Numbered from the stretch's first letter, positions 22,595 through 31,087 are shown. The stretch: DNA of 41,544 nucleotides from Acetobacteraceae bacterium (GCA_947379865.1 CANCOY010000013.1:1-41544); one strand, 5' to 3'. The notes: generated by a model from the letters alone, not told the origin. Numbers and translations are program-made.

Positions 22595-23968
22595 ATGCAG
22601 ATTGCGGTCATTGGTTCGGGCTATGTGGGTCTGGTCTCCGGGGCGTGCTTTTCCGAGTTCGGCCACCGGGTGGTCTGCATCGACAAGGACGCGGCCAAGA
22701 TCGAGCGCCTGAAGGCCGGCGAGATCCCCATCTATGAGCCGGGCCTCGATGCGCTGGTGGCCAAGAATGTCGCCGCCGGCCGCCTCGCCTTCGATACCGA
22801 TCTGGCCACCAATGTGGCGGCAGCCGACATTGTCTTCATCGCCGTGGGCACCCCCAGCCGCCGGGGCGATGGTCATGCGGACCTGTCCTATATCTATGGC
22901 GCCGCCCGCGAGATCGCGGAGAACATGGGGTCGGGCTATACGGTGATCGTCACCAAGTCGACCGTCCCCGTGGGTACCGGCCGCGCCCTGGAAGCCCTTG
23001 TGCGGGAAATCCGCCCCGAGGGTGATTTCGATATCTGTTCGAACCCGGAGTTTCTGCGCGAGGGCTCGGCCATTGGCGATTTCATGCGGCCCGACCGTGT
23101 GGTGATCGGCGCCGAGAGCGAGCGGGCGCGGGCCGCCATGCGCACGCTCTACCGGCCGCTCTATCTCATCGAGACGCCGGTGGTGATGACCAATTTCGAG
23201 ACGGCGGAACTGATCAAATATGCCGCCAATGCGTTCCTTGCCACCAAGATCACCTTCATCAACGAAATGGCCGACCTGTGCGAAAAGGTGGGCGCCGATG
23301 TGCACGGCGTTGCCAAGGGCATGGGGCTGGATGGCCGCATCGGCTCGAAGTTCCTGCATGCCGGCCCCGGCTATGGTGGCTCATGCTTTCCCAAGGATAC
23401 GCTGGCCCTGGTGCGCACCGCCCAGGATGCCGGCACCCCCACCCGCATCGTCGAGGCCGTGGTTGAGATCAACAGCCAGCGCAAGCGCCAGATGGCTGAC
23501 CGTATCCTGGCCGCACTGGGCGCGCCCAAGGGCAAGTCGGTTGCAATGCTTGGCGTTACCTTCAAGCCCAATACCGACGATATGCGCGACAGCCCCAGCC
23601 TCGATGTGATCCCGGCCCTGCTGGCGGCGGGTGTCGAGGTGCGCGCTTATGATCCCGCCGGCATGGAAGAGGCGGCAAAGCTGCTGCCCGGCGTTACCTG
23701 GTGTGGCAATGCCTATGACACCATGGTGGGGGCCGATGCCCTGGTGATCATGACCGAATGGAACGAGTTCCGTGCCCTCGATCTGGAACGCACCCTGGGC
23801 CTGCTGCGCCAGCCGGTGATGGTTGACCTGCGGAACGTCTATAACCCCGAGGACATGCGCGCGTCTGGCTTTGTCTATAGCTCCATCGGCCGCACCGCCG
23901 CCGACCCGGGCGCCCCCCAGGCTGGCAGCGACCTGTACCGTCTGCATGCAGAATACCTCCCCCGCTGA
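22595..23968 (+). CDS. ugd: UDP-glucose 6-dehydrogenase
   Basis: Oxidises UDP-glucose to UDP-glucuronate with two NAD+, for surface polysaccharides. The 457 residues begin with the NAD-binding loop IGSGYVGLVSG (6-16). Other signatures are VAVGTP-type FIAVGTPSRRGDGHADLSYI, SNPEFLREGSAIGDFMRPDR, the catalytic cysteine C264 in GYGGSCFPKD, and the UDP-binding KPNTDDMRDSPSLD and MTEWNEF segments. ATG 22595 has GAGGAAG upstream. No polysaccharide gene is adjacent; the nearest downstream genes are convergent regulators. The TGA lies in the loop of a short GC hairpin (CCCCGC/GCGGGG, 23960-23974). Confidence 0.96.
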   Translation: MQIAVIGSGYVGLVSGACFSEFGHRVVCIDKDAAKIERLKAGEIPIYEPGLDALVAKNVAAGRLAFDTDLATNVAAADIVFIAVGTPSRRGDGHADLSYIYGAAREIAENMGSGYTVIVTKSTVPVGTGRALEALVREIRPEGDFDICSNPEFLREGSAIGDFMRPDRVVIGAESERARAAMRTLYRPLYLIETPVVMTNFETAELIKYAANAFLATKITFINEMADLCEKVGADVHGVAKGMGLDGRIGSKFLHAGPGYGGSCFPKDTLALVRTAQDAGTPTRIVEAVVEINSQRKRQMADRILAALGAPKGKSVAMLGVTFKPNTDDMRDSPSLDVIPALLAAGVEVRAYDPAGMEEAAKLLPGVTWCGNAYDTMVGADALVIMTEWNEFRALDLERTLGLLRQPVMVDLRNVYNPEDMRASGFVYSSIGRTAADPGAPQAGSDLYRLHAEYLPR

Positions 23969-23990
23969 GCGGGGAGCTTCAGCCGAGGCC

Positions 23991-24024
23991 AGAGTCGCAA
24001 GTGGACCAGAGCCGCAACTGGACC
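23991..24024 (+). repeat. Two 17-bp tandem repeats between ugd and regA
   Basis: AGAGTCGCAAGTGGACC (23991-24007) and AGAGCCGCAACTGGACC (24008-24024) differ at two positions. They fill the gap between the convergent ugd and regA genes. Confidence 0.75.
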
Positions 24025-24030
24025 AGTTGC

Positions 24031-24600
24031 TTAGCGGGGACTGTGCTTGGCGAGGATGCGTTGCAGGGTACGGCGGTGCATGTTCAGTCGCCGTGCCGTT
24101 TCCGACACATTGCGGCTGCACAGCTCATAGACCCGGTTGATATGCTCCCAGCGCACGCGGTCCGCCGACATGGGTCGCTCTGGCGGGGCGGGGCGGCTGC
24201 CATCGGCCAGCAAGGCGGCGACGATGTCGTCGGCGTCCGCCGGCTTGGCCAGATAATCGATGGCGCCGGCCTTCACCGCCGCCACGGCGGTGGCGATATT
24301 GCCATAGCCGGTCAGCATGACGATGCGCGTATCAGGCCGCACGGCGCGCAGCACCGCCACCACATCAAGACCAGAACCATCCGCCAACCGCAGATCGACC
24401 ACGGCAAAGGCGGGTGGCCGTTCGCGTGCGGACGAAACGCCGCTGGCGACCGAAGGGGCAGCCACCACCTGGAAACCGCGCCGTTCAAGCGCCCGCGCCA
24501 ATCGTTCACGGAACGGATCATCGTCGTCTACCAGGATCAGGCTGCGGTCGGCGAGACCGGCCACCAATGCCTCCGGGCCTGAAAGGGAGTCTTCCGACAT
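24031..24600 (-). CDS. regA: RegA/PrrA/ActR-type response regulator
   Basis: Redox-responsive response regulator, 189 residues. The receiver domain shows the acidic cluster DDDD (25-28), phospho-acceptor D69 in AVVDLRLADGSGLDV, T97 and K119 in LAKPAD. A short Pro-rich linker leads to a Fis-type helix-turn-helix, NVSETARRLNMHRRTLQRIL, the near-invariant output helix of the RegA family. The start overlaps the regB stop by one base (TGATG), so the pair is co-translated. Known RegA proteins control respiration, carbon fixation and nitrogen fixation genes; targets here are not visible. Confidence 0.93.
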   Translation of the reverse strand: MSEDSLSGPEALVAGLADRSLILVDDDDPFRERLARALERRGFQVVAAPSVASGVSSARERPPAFAVVDLRLADGSGLDVVAVLRAVRPDTRIVMLTGYGNIATAVAAVKAGAIDYLAKPADADDIVAALLADGSRPAPPERPMSADRVRWEHINRVYELCSRNVSETARRLNMHRRTLQRILAKHSPR

Positions 24601-26054
24601 CAGCCTGTCCCTTCGCTCTCGTTCGTTTCGCGGGTCTGCCCCGCGCTGCGCGGCCGCTCTGCCGTGCGCGGACGCGTCAGGGCAGGGGGTACTTCAAGAA
24701 TCGCTCTCGTCCACTCTATAGCAACCTGAGCGCCAGCGGGTACCCGGGAGGCAAATTTTACACGCGCCCCCGTGTGCTCCAGCAAGGTCTTGGCGATGAA
24801 CACGCCCAGCCCCATGCCCTCGCCATCGCGGGTGGTGACATAGGGTTCCCCCAGCACCGCCAGAATGTCCGGATCAAAGCCCTCACCGTCGTCGCGCACC
24901 AGGGCAAACACGCGGTCGGCGGTCCAGTCGAGCACGATTTCCACCTCGGTGGTGCAATACCGCAAGGCATTGTCGATCAGATTGCCCAGTGCGTGCACGA
25001 TTTCTGGGCTGCGCGCGATCAGGGGTTCCTCGGTCTCGGGCAGGATATCGATCTCGATGGGGCGGCGGCCACCGCGATAGGGTGCCGCCGCCTCGTCCAC
25101 CAGGGCAGAAAAGGGCAGAACGCTATAGGGGGATTCAGTATCGGCAAAGCTGTCGTCGGGCCGGCGGGTAAGCTGCGAAAGAATGTCGCGGCAGCGCCGC
25201 GCCTGGGTCTGCAGCAGTTCGATGTCCTGGGCCAGCGGGCTGCCCGGGGGGAATTCGTGGGCCAGTTCCTTGGCCACCACGGCAATGGTGCCAAGGGGCG
25301 TGCCCAGTTCATGGGCCGCCGCCGCCGCCAGGCCACCCACCGCTGACAGGCGCTGTTCGCGGGCCAGCGCCATTTCCGTGGCGGTCAGGGCGTCTGACAT
25401 GCGCCGCGCTTCCGCCGCCACCCGCCAGGCATAGACGGCGATCAGCCCCATGCCCAGCGACAGCGCCACCCAGATGCCGGTGACATAAAGCGGCGGCAGG
25501 GCAAAGCCCGCGCCGGACCAGGGCAAGGGATCGTGGGTTTGCGCCAGCACGGCAATACAGGCCAGGGCCAGGCAGCCAAGGCTGATGGTGGCGCCACGCC
25601 CCAGAATGGTGGCGGAAATGGTGACCGGCACGATGATCAGCAGGGCAAAGGGGTTTTCCAGACCGCCCGTGAGATAAAGCAGGGCCGCCAGCTGCACCAG
25701 ATCATAGCCAAGGTAGAGGCTGGCCTCCCGATCGGTGAGCCGCTTGGTGGAGGGAAACCTCAATTCCACCGTAAGATTCAGCAGGGCCGAGGCGGCAACG
25801 GCAGCGGCAGCGGGCAGGATGCTGAAGGGAAAGCCAAGCCCGAAATAGGTAACCACCAGCGCCACCGCCTGGCCACCCACCGCCAGCCAGCGCAAGGCCA
25901 GCAGGGTGCCCAGACGCACACGCCCGGCCCCCCCCGACGGCACCAGCATGGCAACCGGCTGACGGGGGCTGGATCTCTGCCCGCTGTCGGCCCGAGGCGG
26001 CGTGGGGTTGGGCTGCGTGGGGCTGGGCGGCGTGGGGGAAGAAGATGTCTGCAC
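24600..26054 (-). CDS. regB: RegB/PrrB/ActS-type redox sensor histidine kinase
   Basis: Membrane sensor kinase, 484 residues, paired with RegA. A Pro/Ser-rich N-terminus precedes about six membrane helices (50-210). The quinone-binding GGxxNPF motif is intact as GGLENPF (130-136). The H-box has H248 in AAAAHELGTPLGTIAVVAKE, and the redox-active cysteine equivalent is C288 in QARRCRDILSQL. N, G1 and G2 boxes follow (LIDNALRYC, DDGEGFDPDIL, GMGLGVFIAK). The Pro-rich leader is unusual; a start at the internal Met before VPSGGAG (residue 36) is possible. Divergent from the ABC exporter operon. Confidence 0.94.
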   Translation of the reverse strand: MQTSSSPTPPSPTQPNPTPPRADSGQRSSPRQPVAMLVPSGGAGRVRLGTLLALRWLAVGGQAVALVVTYFGLGFPFSILPAAAAVAASALLNLTVELRFPSTKRLTDREASLYLGYDLVQLAALLYLTGGLENPFALLIIVPVTISATILGRGATISLGCLALACIAVLAQTHDPLPWSGAGFALPPLYVTGIWVALSLGMGLIAVYAWRVAAEARRMSDALTATEMALAREQRLSAVGGLAAAAAHELGTPLGTIAVVAKELAHEFPPGSPLAQDIELLQTQARRCRDILSQLTRRPDDSFADTESPYSVLPFSALVDEAAAPYRGGRRPIEIDILPETEEPLIARSPEIVHALGNLIDNALRYCTTEVEIVLDWTADRVFALVRDDGEGFDPDILAVLGEPYVTTRDGEGMGLGVFIAKTLLEHTGARVKFASRVPAGAQVAIEWTRAILEVPPALTRPRTAERPRSAGQTRETNESEGTG

Positions 26055-26156
26055 AGATCTAATGTAGTGCTGACACAGGGGGGAAACGAGGGTCCGTCGC
26101 TGGCCGTGTGGCCTCTATCCCTCGCTTTCCCGGGGCCACGCGCCCATAATCTGTGC

Positions 26157-26942
26157 ATGCATGATGATCCCGCCGTAGCCCCTGTTGGTGAGGCCCTTTC
26201 CGTTGTTGGACTGACCAAGCGCTTTGGCACCGTGACGGCGGTGGACGGCGTCGATTTTACCGTGCGGGCTGGCACGATCACGGCCCTGCTGGGCGGCAAT
26301 GGGGCGGGCAAGACCACCACCATCGCCATGATCCTGGGCCTTATTACCCCCACCAGCGGGCAGATCCGCGTGCTGGGGGAGGACATGCTGGCCCATCCCG
26401 AGCGGGTGCTGCCCCGCCTCAATTTTTCCTCGCCTTATGTCGATCTGCCGCACCGGCTGACGGTGGCGCAGAACCTGATCGTCTATGCCCGCCTCTATGG
26501 CGTGGTGGAGCCCCGTGCCCGGGTGCTGGCGCTGGCCGAGGATCTGGACCTCACGGCCTTCATCGACCGGCCCGCCGGCAGTCTTTCCGCTGGCCAGAAA
26601 ACCCGTGTCGCCATTGCCAAGGCCCTGATCAACGAGCCCGATCTTTTGCTGCTGGACGAGCCCACGGCCTCCCTCGACCCCGACACCGCCGACTGGATGC
26701 GCACCTATCTCGAGGCCTATGCCGCCCGGACCGGGGCCACCATCCTGCTGGCCTCCCACAACATGGCCGAGGTGGAGCGTCTGTGTGATGACGTGGTGAT
26801 GATGAAGGCGGGCCGCGTGGTGGACCGGGGCGCGCCTGCCGACCTCTTGTCGCGCTATGACCGCGACAACATGGAAGAAGTCTTCCTCGACATTGCCCGC
26901 AACCGGCGCAGCGGCGATGCCGGCCCGGCGGAGACAGCCTGA
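26157..26942 (+). CDS. ABC-2 type exporter ATP-binding protein
   Basis: ATPase subunit of an efflux ABC transporter, 261 residues from ATG 26157; the open frame reaches far upstream only as a shadow of regB. Walker A is GGNGAGKT (46-53), signature LSAGQ (143-147), Walker B LLLLDEPTASLD (163-174), and switch H201 in LLASHNMAEVE. The usual Q-loop glutamine is not present: the region reads RLNFSSPYVDLPHRLTV (88-104). The stop overlaps the permease start by one base (TGATG). Substrate unknown; the subgroup resembles polysaccharide or drug exporters of the NodI/DrrA kind. Confidence 0.92.
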   Translation: MHDDPAVAPVGEALSVVGLTKRFGTVTAVDGVDFTVRAGTITALLGGNGAGKTTTIAMILGLITPTSGQIRVLGEDMLAHPERVLPRLNFSSPYVDLPHRLTVAQNLIVYARLYGVVEPRARVLALAEDLDLTAFIDRPAGSLSAGQKTRVAIAKALINEPDLLLLDEPTASLDPDTADWMRTYLEAYAARTGATILLASHNMAEVERLCDDVVMMKAGRVVDRGAPADLLSRYDRDNMEEVFLDIARNRRSGDAGPAETA

Positions 26943-27808
26943 TGAGCCGCGCCCCCACCCCGCTTGCCCCGACCCCGCTTGCTGCCGCCCCCTTTCGCCG
27001 CCGCATCGTCACCGGGTTTTCGCCAGGCCGGGTTTACGCCATGTGCGCGCGCTATACCTATCTGCTGCTGGCCTCGTGGCCGCGCCTGCTTGACATCGCC
27101 TATTGGCCCACGGTGCAGATGATCACCTGGGGGTTCATCACCAGCTTTCTGGCGCCGCAGACGGGGTTCCTGGCCCAGGGCTTTGGCGTGCTGCTGGCGG
27201 GTGCGCTGTTGTGGGATGTGCTGTTCCGGGGGCAGATCGGCGTGGCCCTGTCGTTCTTCGAGGAGATGTATGCCCGTAATCTGGGCCATCTCATGGTCAG
27301 CCCGCTGAAGCCCACGGAACTGATGGCATCCCTGCTGATCATGAGCCTGGTGCGCACCCTGATCGGCCTGGTGCCCGCCAGCCTGCTGGCCATCTGGTTC
27401 TTTGGTTATTCCATCTATTCCATGGGCTTTGCGCTGGTTGCCTTTTTCTTTGGTCTAATCGTGATGGGCTGGGCCATTGGCCTGTTCGTCTCGGGTCTTG
27501 TCATGCGCAATGGTCTGGGGGCGGAAAGCCTCGCCTGGGCGCTGATCTTTGCGCTGGCCCCCCTCAGCGGGGTTTATTATCCCATTGCCGTGCTGCCGGA
27601 ATGGCTGCGCTATGTGGCCTGGACACTGCCCTCGTCCCATGCCTTCGAGGGCATGCGCGCCGCCGTCCTGCACCACGAGCTGGCCTGGGATCACCTGGCC
27701 TGGATGGCGGTGCTCGACATGGTCTATCTGGGCCTCGGCGGCCTCGCCTTCCTCGCCTTCTTCCGCGCCGCCAAGGTGCGCGGCAAAATCCTGCAGGTCG
27801 GCGAATAG
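26942..27808 (+). CDS. ABC-2 type transporter permease
   Basis: Membrane subunit for the preceding ATPase, 288 residues with about six hydrophobic helices. After a Pro/Ala-rich start and basic segment (FRRRIVTGFSPGRVYAMCAR), features of the ABC-2 membrane family include ITSFLAPQTGFLAQGFGVLLAG, FEEMYARNLGHLMVSPLKPT (coupling region) and PLSGVYYPIAVLPEWLRYVA near the C-terminal end. Translation is coupled to the ATPase. The stop is followed by an AT-rich gap leading to a likely acquired gene. Confidence 0.9.
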   Translation: MSRAPTPLAPTPLAAAPFRRRIVTGFSPGRVYAMCARYTYLLLASWPRLLDIAYWPTVQMITWGFITSFLAPQTGFLAQGFGVLLAGALLWDVLFRGQIGVALSFFEEMYARNLGHLMVSPLKPTELMASLLIMSLVRTLIGLVPASLLAIWFFGYSIYSMGFALVAFFFGLIVMGWAIGLFVSGLVMRNGLGAESLAWALIFALAPLSGVYYPIAVLPEWLRYVAWTLPSSHAFEGMRAAVLHHELAWDHLAWMAVLDMVYLGLGGLAFLAFFRAAKVRGKILQVGE

Positions 27809-27893
27809 GGCGGCCTCCCCCTAGTAAGCAGGCTTTGCCGCGGATCCGTTTCCGGGTTCCCAACTGGTAGCAATCATGTAATCATAAGGAATA

Positions 27894-27913
27894 TGTATAC
27901 GTATTGTATACAA
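27894..27913 (+). promoter_or_regulatory. Operator-like TGTATAC repeats before the AlbA_2 gene
   Basis: TGTATAC occurs at 27894-27900 and 27905-27911, 11 bases apart (one helical turn), and the second lies in the perfect palindrome TTGTATACAA (27904-27913). The gap around it is much richer in A+T than the neighbours. TTGTATACAA resembles sites bound by GntR-family regulators, but no such gene is in the window. It may control the gene starting at 28028. Confidence 0.45.
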
Positions 27914-28027
27914 GACGAATTTGAGTCGTCGCTTCCGCCTTCCGGCCATTGCCAATGACTGCTGCAGTACTTTGGCGGAGGTTCGTGACGACCAACGCAA
28001 GCTTCTGCGCAAGAAGGATCCTGCGGT

Positions 28028-29437
28028 TTGCCGATCACAGTCGTCCAGATCGACCTTTGGCGGCGTGCGCCATCGGAAACACAGGTCCTTGAGTTCAAGG
28101 AGGCAAAGACATCATTTGATCGTGAGAAATTGGCCGAGTATTGCGTTGCCATTGCCAATGAAGGCGGTGGGCACCTCATACTTGGCGTTGCCGATAGGCC
28201 CCCAAGGCCCGTTGTCGGTAGCCGGGCGTTTCCAAACCTCGTCGACGCCGTGAACGATGTCTTTCAGCGTGTCGGTTTTCGTGTTGACGCAGAGGCTGTA
28301 GATCACCCGGACGCGCGTGTTGTTGTGTTTTCGATCCCCTCACGACCCAAGGGAACGGCCTATCACCTGTCCGGTCGATATCTTATGCGCTCAGGCTCAT
28401 CCTTGGTGCCAATGTCGGAGGATCGCCTCCGCGCCATCTTTGCCGAGGGTACGCCCGACTGGCTTGAAGAGGCGTCTCTTGGGAGCCTCGATGCCCAGGG
28501 CGTGATAGACAAGCTTGATACCCAGACTTTCTTTGAATTGATGAAGGTGCCCTATCCGCGTGACCGGAGCGGCGTTCTTTCCCGTCTCGTCGAGCAAAGG
28601 CTGATCGATCAGGTGGACGGCCTGTATTCCATCCGCCGGATTGGTGGCCTGCTTCTTGCCAAGCAACTTGACGAGTTTCCTGACCTTGTCCGCAAGGCGC
28701 CGCGTGTCATCGTCTACAGCGGGAACTCCAAGATGGAAACGCGAATTGACCAGATAGGCCAGCGTGGCTATGCCACTGGCTTCCGGGGTCTGGTAACTTT
28801 TGTTATGCAGCAGATACCGCAGAATGAGATCATCGAGAATGCGCTGCGCAAGAAGGTGAAGCTTCTGCCGGAAGCCAGCATTCGGGAACTTATTGCCAAC
28901 TCCTTGATCCATCAGGACCTGAGAATTGGTGGTGCCTGCCCAATGATCGAAATTTACCCAAACAGAATGGTGATCTCGAATCCCGGAAACCCGATTGTCG
29001 ACGTGACCCGCTTTATCGACGGCTATCAATCGAGGAACGAGCGGCTTGCCGATTTCATGCGCAGGATGAGCATCTGTGAGGAGCGTGGTAGCGGTATTGA
29101 TCGAGTGGTGCAGGAAGCCGAGATTTCGCAGCTTCCACCTCCCCGCTTTCAGACTGATCTGCAAAGGACAACTGTTACGGTCTATGGACCGCAGCCATTC
29201 GATACAATGGATCGTGAAGACCGCATCCGCGCATGCTACCAACACTGTGCCTTGAAATGGGTGCTGAACGAGCGGATGACCAATCAAACGCTGCGGGAAC
29301 GGTTTGGTTTGGCGGAGGGGCGGGCAGCTATTGCTTCCCAGGTCATCAGCGCAAGCATTGATGCTGGGATGATCAAGCCCGACGATTCGGTTGGCGCATC
29401 GCGAAAATATGCGCGCTATCTTCCCTTCTGGGCCTGA
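28028..29437 (+). CDS. AlbA_2/Schlafen-type DNA-binding protein with GHKL-like ATPase segment
   Basis: Predicted transcriptional regulator of the ATP-dependent helicase/AlbA_2 group, 469 residues. The N-terminal AlbA_2 (Schlafen AlbA) domain has LEFKEAKTSFDREKLAEYCV, AIANEGGGHLILGV and a later YLMRSGSSLVPMSEDRLRAI. The middle part has an HATPase_c_4-like segment (SIRELIANSLIHQDL, then GNPIVDVTRFIDG and CEERGSGIDRVV). The C-terminal ~80 residues look like a winged helix (MTNQTLRERFGLAEGRAAIA). The start is TTG 28028 with AAGAAGGA nine bases before; no ATG or GTG is available upstream because of a stop at 27986. Lower GC and AT-rich flanks suggest horizontal transfer. Related proteins occur in defence and stress loci; the role is unknown. 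Confidence 0.82.
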   Translation: MPITVVQIDLWRRAPSETQVLEFKEAKTSFDREKLAEYCVAIANEGGGHLILGVADRPPRPVVGSRAFPNLVDAVNDVFQRVGFRVDAEAVDHPDARVVVFSIPSRPKGTAYHLSGRYLMRSGSSLVPMSEDRLRAIFAEGTPDWLEEASLGSLDAQGVIDKLDTQTFFELMKVPYPRDRSGVLSRLVEQRLIDQVDGLYSIRRIGGLLLAKQLDEFPDLVRKAPRVIVYSGNSKMETRIDQIGQRGYATGFRGLVTFVMQQIPQNEIIENALRKKVKLLPEASIRELIANSLIHQDLRIGGACPMIEIYPNRMVISNPGNPIVDVTRFIDGYQSRNERLADFMRRMSICEERGSGIDRVVQEAEISQLPPPRFQTDLQRTTVTVYGPQPFDTMDREDRIRACYQHCALKWVLNERMTNQTLRERFGLAEGRAAIASQVISASIDAGMIKPDDSVGASRKYARYLPFWA

Positions 29438-29514
29438 TTCTTATTTAAGCGCTGCCCCTGATTTGGGGGGGTAAAACGAAAAAACCTCTATAAATCAATA
29501 GTTTCTTATTTAAG
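29438..29514 (+). repeat. 12-bp direct repeats flanking an AT-rich gap
   Basis: TTCTTATTTAAG occurs at 29438-29449, immediately after the AlbA_2 gene stop, and again at 29503-29514. The stretch between is AT-rich. They could be target-site or attachment remnants. Confidence 0.6.
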
Positions 29515-29652
29515 GTTATCCGTGCCGCCTTGGGGCTGATGCGGGAGGCAAGTGGCGCTGGATCGCAGATCGCCAGCGCCCTGCATTCCCATCGCCGGGT
29601 CATCACCTTTGCAGAGTCACGCATCAAGAGGCCTGACAATCCCTACCCCTGA
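29515..29652 (+). pseudogene. Possible coding remnant, 3' end only
   Basis: After the second 12-bp repeat the base composition returns to high GC, and a frame without a visible start reads VIRAALGLMREASG, later RRVITFAESRIKRPD, ending with TGA at 29650-29652, overlapping the 3' end of the convergent CobD-like gene. No family is recognised. It could be the tail of a gene cut by insertion of the AlbA_2 segment, or chance. Confidence 0.2.
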
Positions 29653-30494
29653 ACCAGCACCACCAGCGCGACCAAGGCGACCAAAGCGACGCAGCCAAGG
29701 CCATAGAGCAGGGCGCCGCGTTGCAGGTCGCTGGGGGTAACGGGACCCTTGGCGCAGCCGATGCCAGCCGCGAGCGCGCGTCCGCCGGCCGCCGCACCCA
29801 TGGGGCTGCCCGAGGCGCCCACCAGCATGGCCCCGGGTCGTCCCCGGGGCAGGGCCAGGTTTGCTGGCAACAGGGCGAGTGCTGCCACCCAGGCGGCTGG
29901 CGCCATGACCATGCGATGCACCCCGATCAGCCCGCGTGAGAAGGGCGCTTCCGGCGAGCCTTCTGCGAGCGCGCCGGCCAGCCGCCCGGCGGTTGCCACC
30001 CCAAGGCCGGCGGGCCCCAGCAGCAGCAGCCAGCCAAAGATCGCCGCAGGTCCATCGACAAAGCGGTTGCCCAGACGCTCCAGGGCGATGCGCGCCAGCG
30101 GCTCGGCCCGGGCGCCCTGGCTGCCGCTGGCAAGGGCAATGATCGCCCGGCGCACCGCGTCCAGCGGGGCGCGGGCCCCCATCAGGGCCGCAAGGGCTGC
30201 CAGTTCACCCAGCCAGCCGAAGGGCACCCCGGCCAGCAGCCGGCCCAGAAAAGCCGTGGCACCGGCACAGATGACAAGGGCAATGCCGCCCACGATGGTG
30301 CCACGGATCTGCAGCGCCCGTTCGCCCCGGCCGCTGCGGTCCAGCCGCTTGCGCAGGGCCTCCAGCGGTGCCAGGGCGGTTTCGGAGGCCTTGGCGCTGC
30401 CCCGCCTCACCAGCATGTCGAGCAGCAGGGCGCCAATCAGCAGCAGGGGCAGGGGCGGCGCCGTGCCCAGCAGGGTGACAAGGGATGGGCTCAC
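29643..30494 (-). CDS. CobD/CbiB-like integral membrane protein (divergent)
   Basis: Membrane protein of 283 residues with several hydrophobic helices. The segment ARIALERLGNRFVDGPAAIF followed by GWLLLLGPAGLG resembles the conserved region of adenosylcobinamide-phosphate synthase CobD/CbiB (the SIAENTVDGVVAP-type block), and LLLIGALLLDMLV fits its N-terminus. Many charged catalytic residues of true CobD look altered, so it may be a degenerate homologue rather than the cobalamin enzyme. No other cobalamin gene is near. Its start overlaps the upstream ankyrin gene by four bases (ATGA), so they form an operon. Confidence 0.6.
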   Translation of the reverse strand: MSPSLVTLLGTAPPLPLLLIGALLLDMLVRRGSAKASETALAPLEALRKRLDRSGRGERALQIRGTIVGGIALVICAGATAFLGRLLAGVPFGWLGELAALAALMGARAPLDAVRRAIIALASGSQGARAEPLARIALERLGNRFVDGPAAIFGWLLLLGPAGLGVATAGRLAGALAEGSPEAPFSRGLIGVHRMVMAPAAWVAALALLPANLALPRGRPGAMLVGASGSPMGAAAGGRALAAGIGCAKGPVTPSDLQRGALLYGLGCVALVALVALVVLVQG

Positions 30495-31087
30495 TCGGTT
30501 GCCCCGGCTGCCTTCAGCATGTCGGCGATGGCGGGGCGGCGGACCTCGCGGGCAATCGCCAGGGGGCCACGGCCGCTGAAATCGGTGATGGTGGCGTCGG
30601 CGCGGCTGGCCAGCAGGGTGCGCACCGCCTCCACCACGCCGCTGCGGGTGGCCTTCATCAGGGCGGTTTCGCCGGCCCGGTCGATGGCATTGGGATTGGC
30701 GCCGGCGGCCAGCAGGGCACGCAGGGCATCAATGCCCGCCATCTCGGCGGCGCGGATCAGGGCGGTGGCACCCTCGGCATCGGCGGCCTCAAGGGCGGCG
30801 CCATTTTCCACCAGCAGGCGAATGGCATCGGCATGGTCCCCCCGCGCGGCCGCCACCAGCACCGGCTCCCCCTTGGTGGAGCGCAGATTGGCACTGATGC
30901 CGCGCACAAGCTGCGCCCGCAGGTCGATGATCGAGCCTTTGACCGCCGCCTTGTAGAGATCGTCCTCGCCAAACAGCGAAACATCGGCGCGCCCCGCGCC
31001 GGGTGCGGCCAACAGCACCATCACGGCGAGGGCCAGCGCAGGGCCGAAGCGACGCCATGGGAAAGACGGGAACGCAATACGGGTCAT
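30491..31087 (-). CDS. Exported ankyrin-repeat protein
   Basis: 198-residue protein with an N-terminal signal peptide (basic MTRIAFPSFPWRRFG, hydrophobic LALAVMVLLAAPGAGRA) and about four ankyrin repeats, for example PVLVAAARGDHADAIRLLVE, ATALIRAAEMAGIDALRALL and ETALMKATRSGVVEAVRTLL. It is probably periplasmic and mediates protein contacts. It is translationally coupled to the CobD-like membrane protein, hinting at a joint function. Function otherwise unknown. Confidence 0.85.
   Translation of the reverse strand: MTRIAFPSFPWRRFGPALALAVMVLLAAPGAGRADVSLFGEDDLYKAAVKGSIIDLRAQLVRGISANLRSTKGEPVLVAAARGDHADAIRLLVENGAALEAADAEGATALIRAAEMAGIDALRALLAAGANPNAIDRAGETALMKATRSGVVEAVRTLLASRADATITDFSGRGPLAIAREVRRPAIADMLKAAGATE

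Noticed and set aside
24001..24582. 193-residue plus-strand open frame over regA
   Set aside because: Antisense to a response regulator with intact receiver and HTH motifs.
25533..26156. N-terminal extension of the ABC ATPase
   Set aside because: The segment is antisense to regB and reads as Gly/Gln/His-rich shadow; ATG 26157 precedes the real ABC domain.
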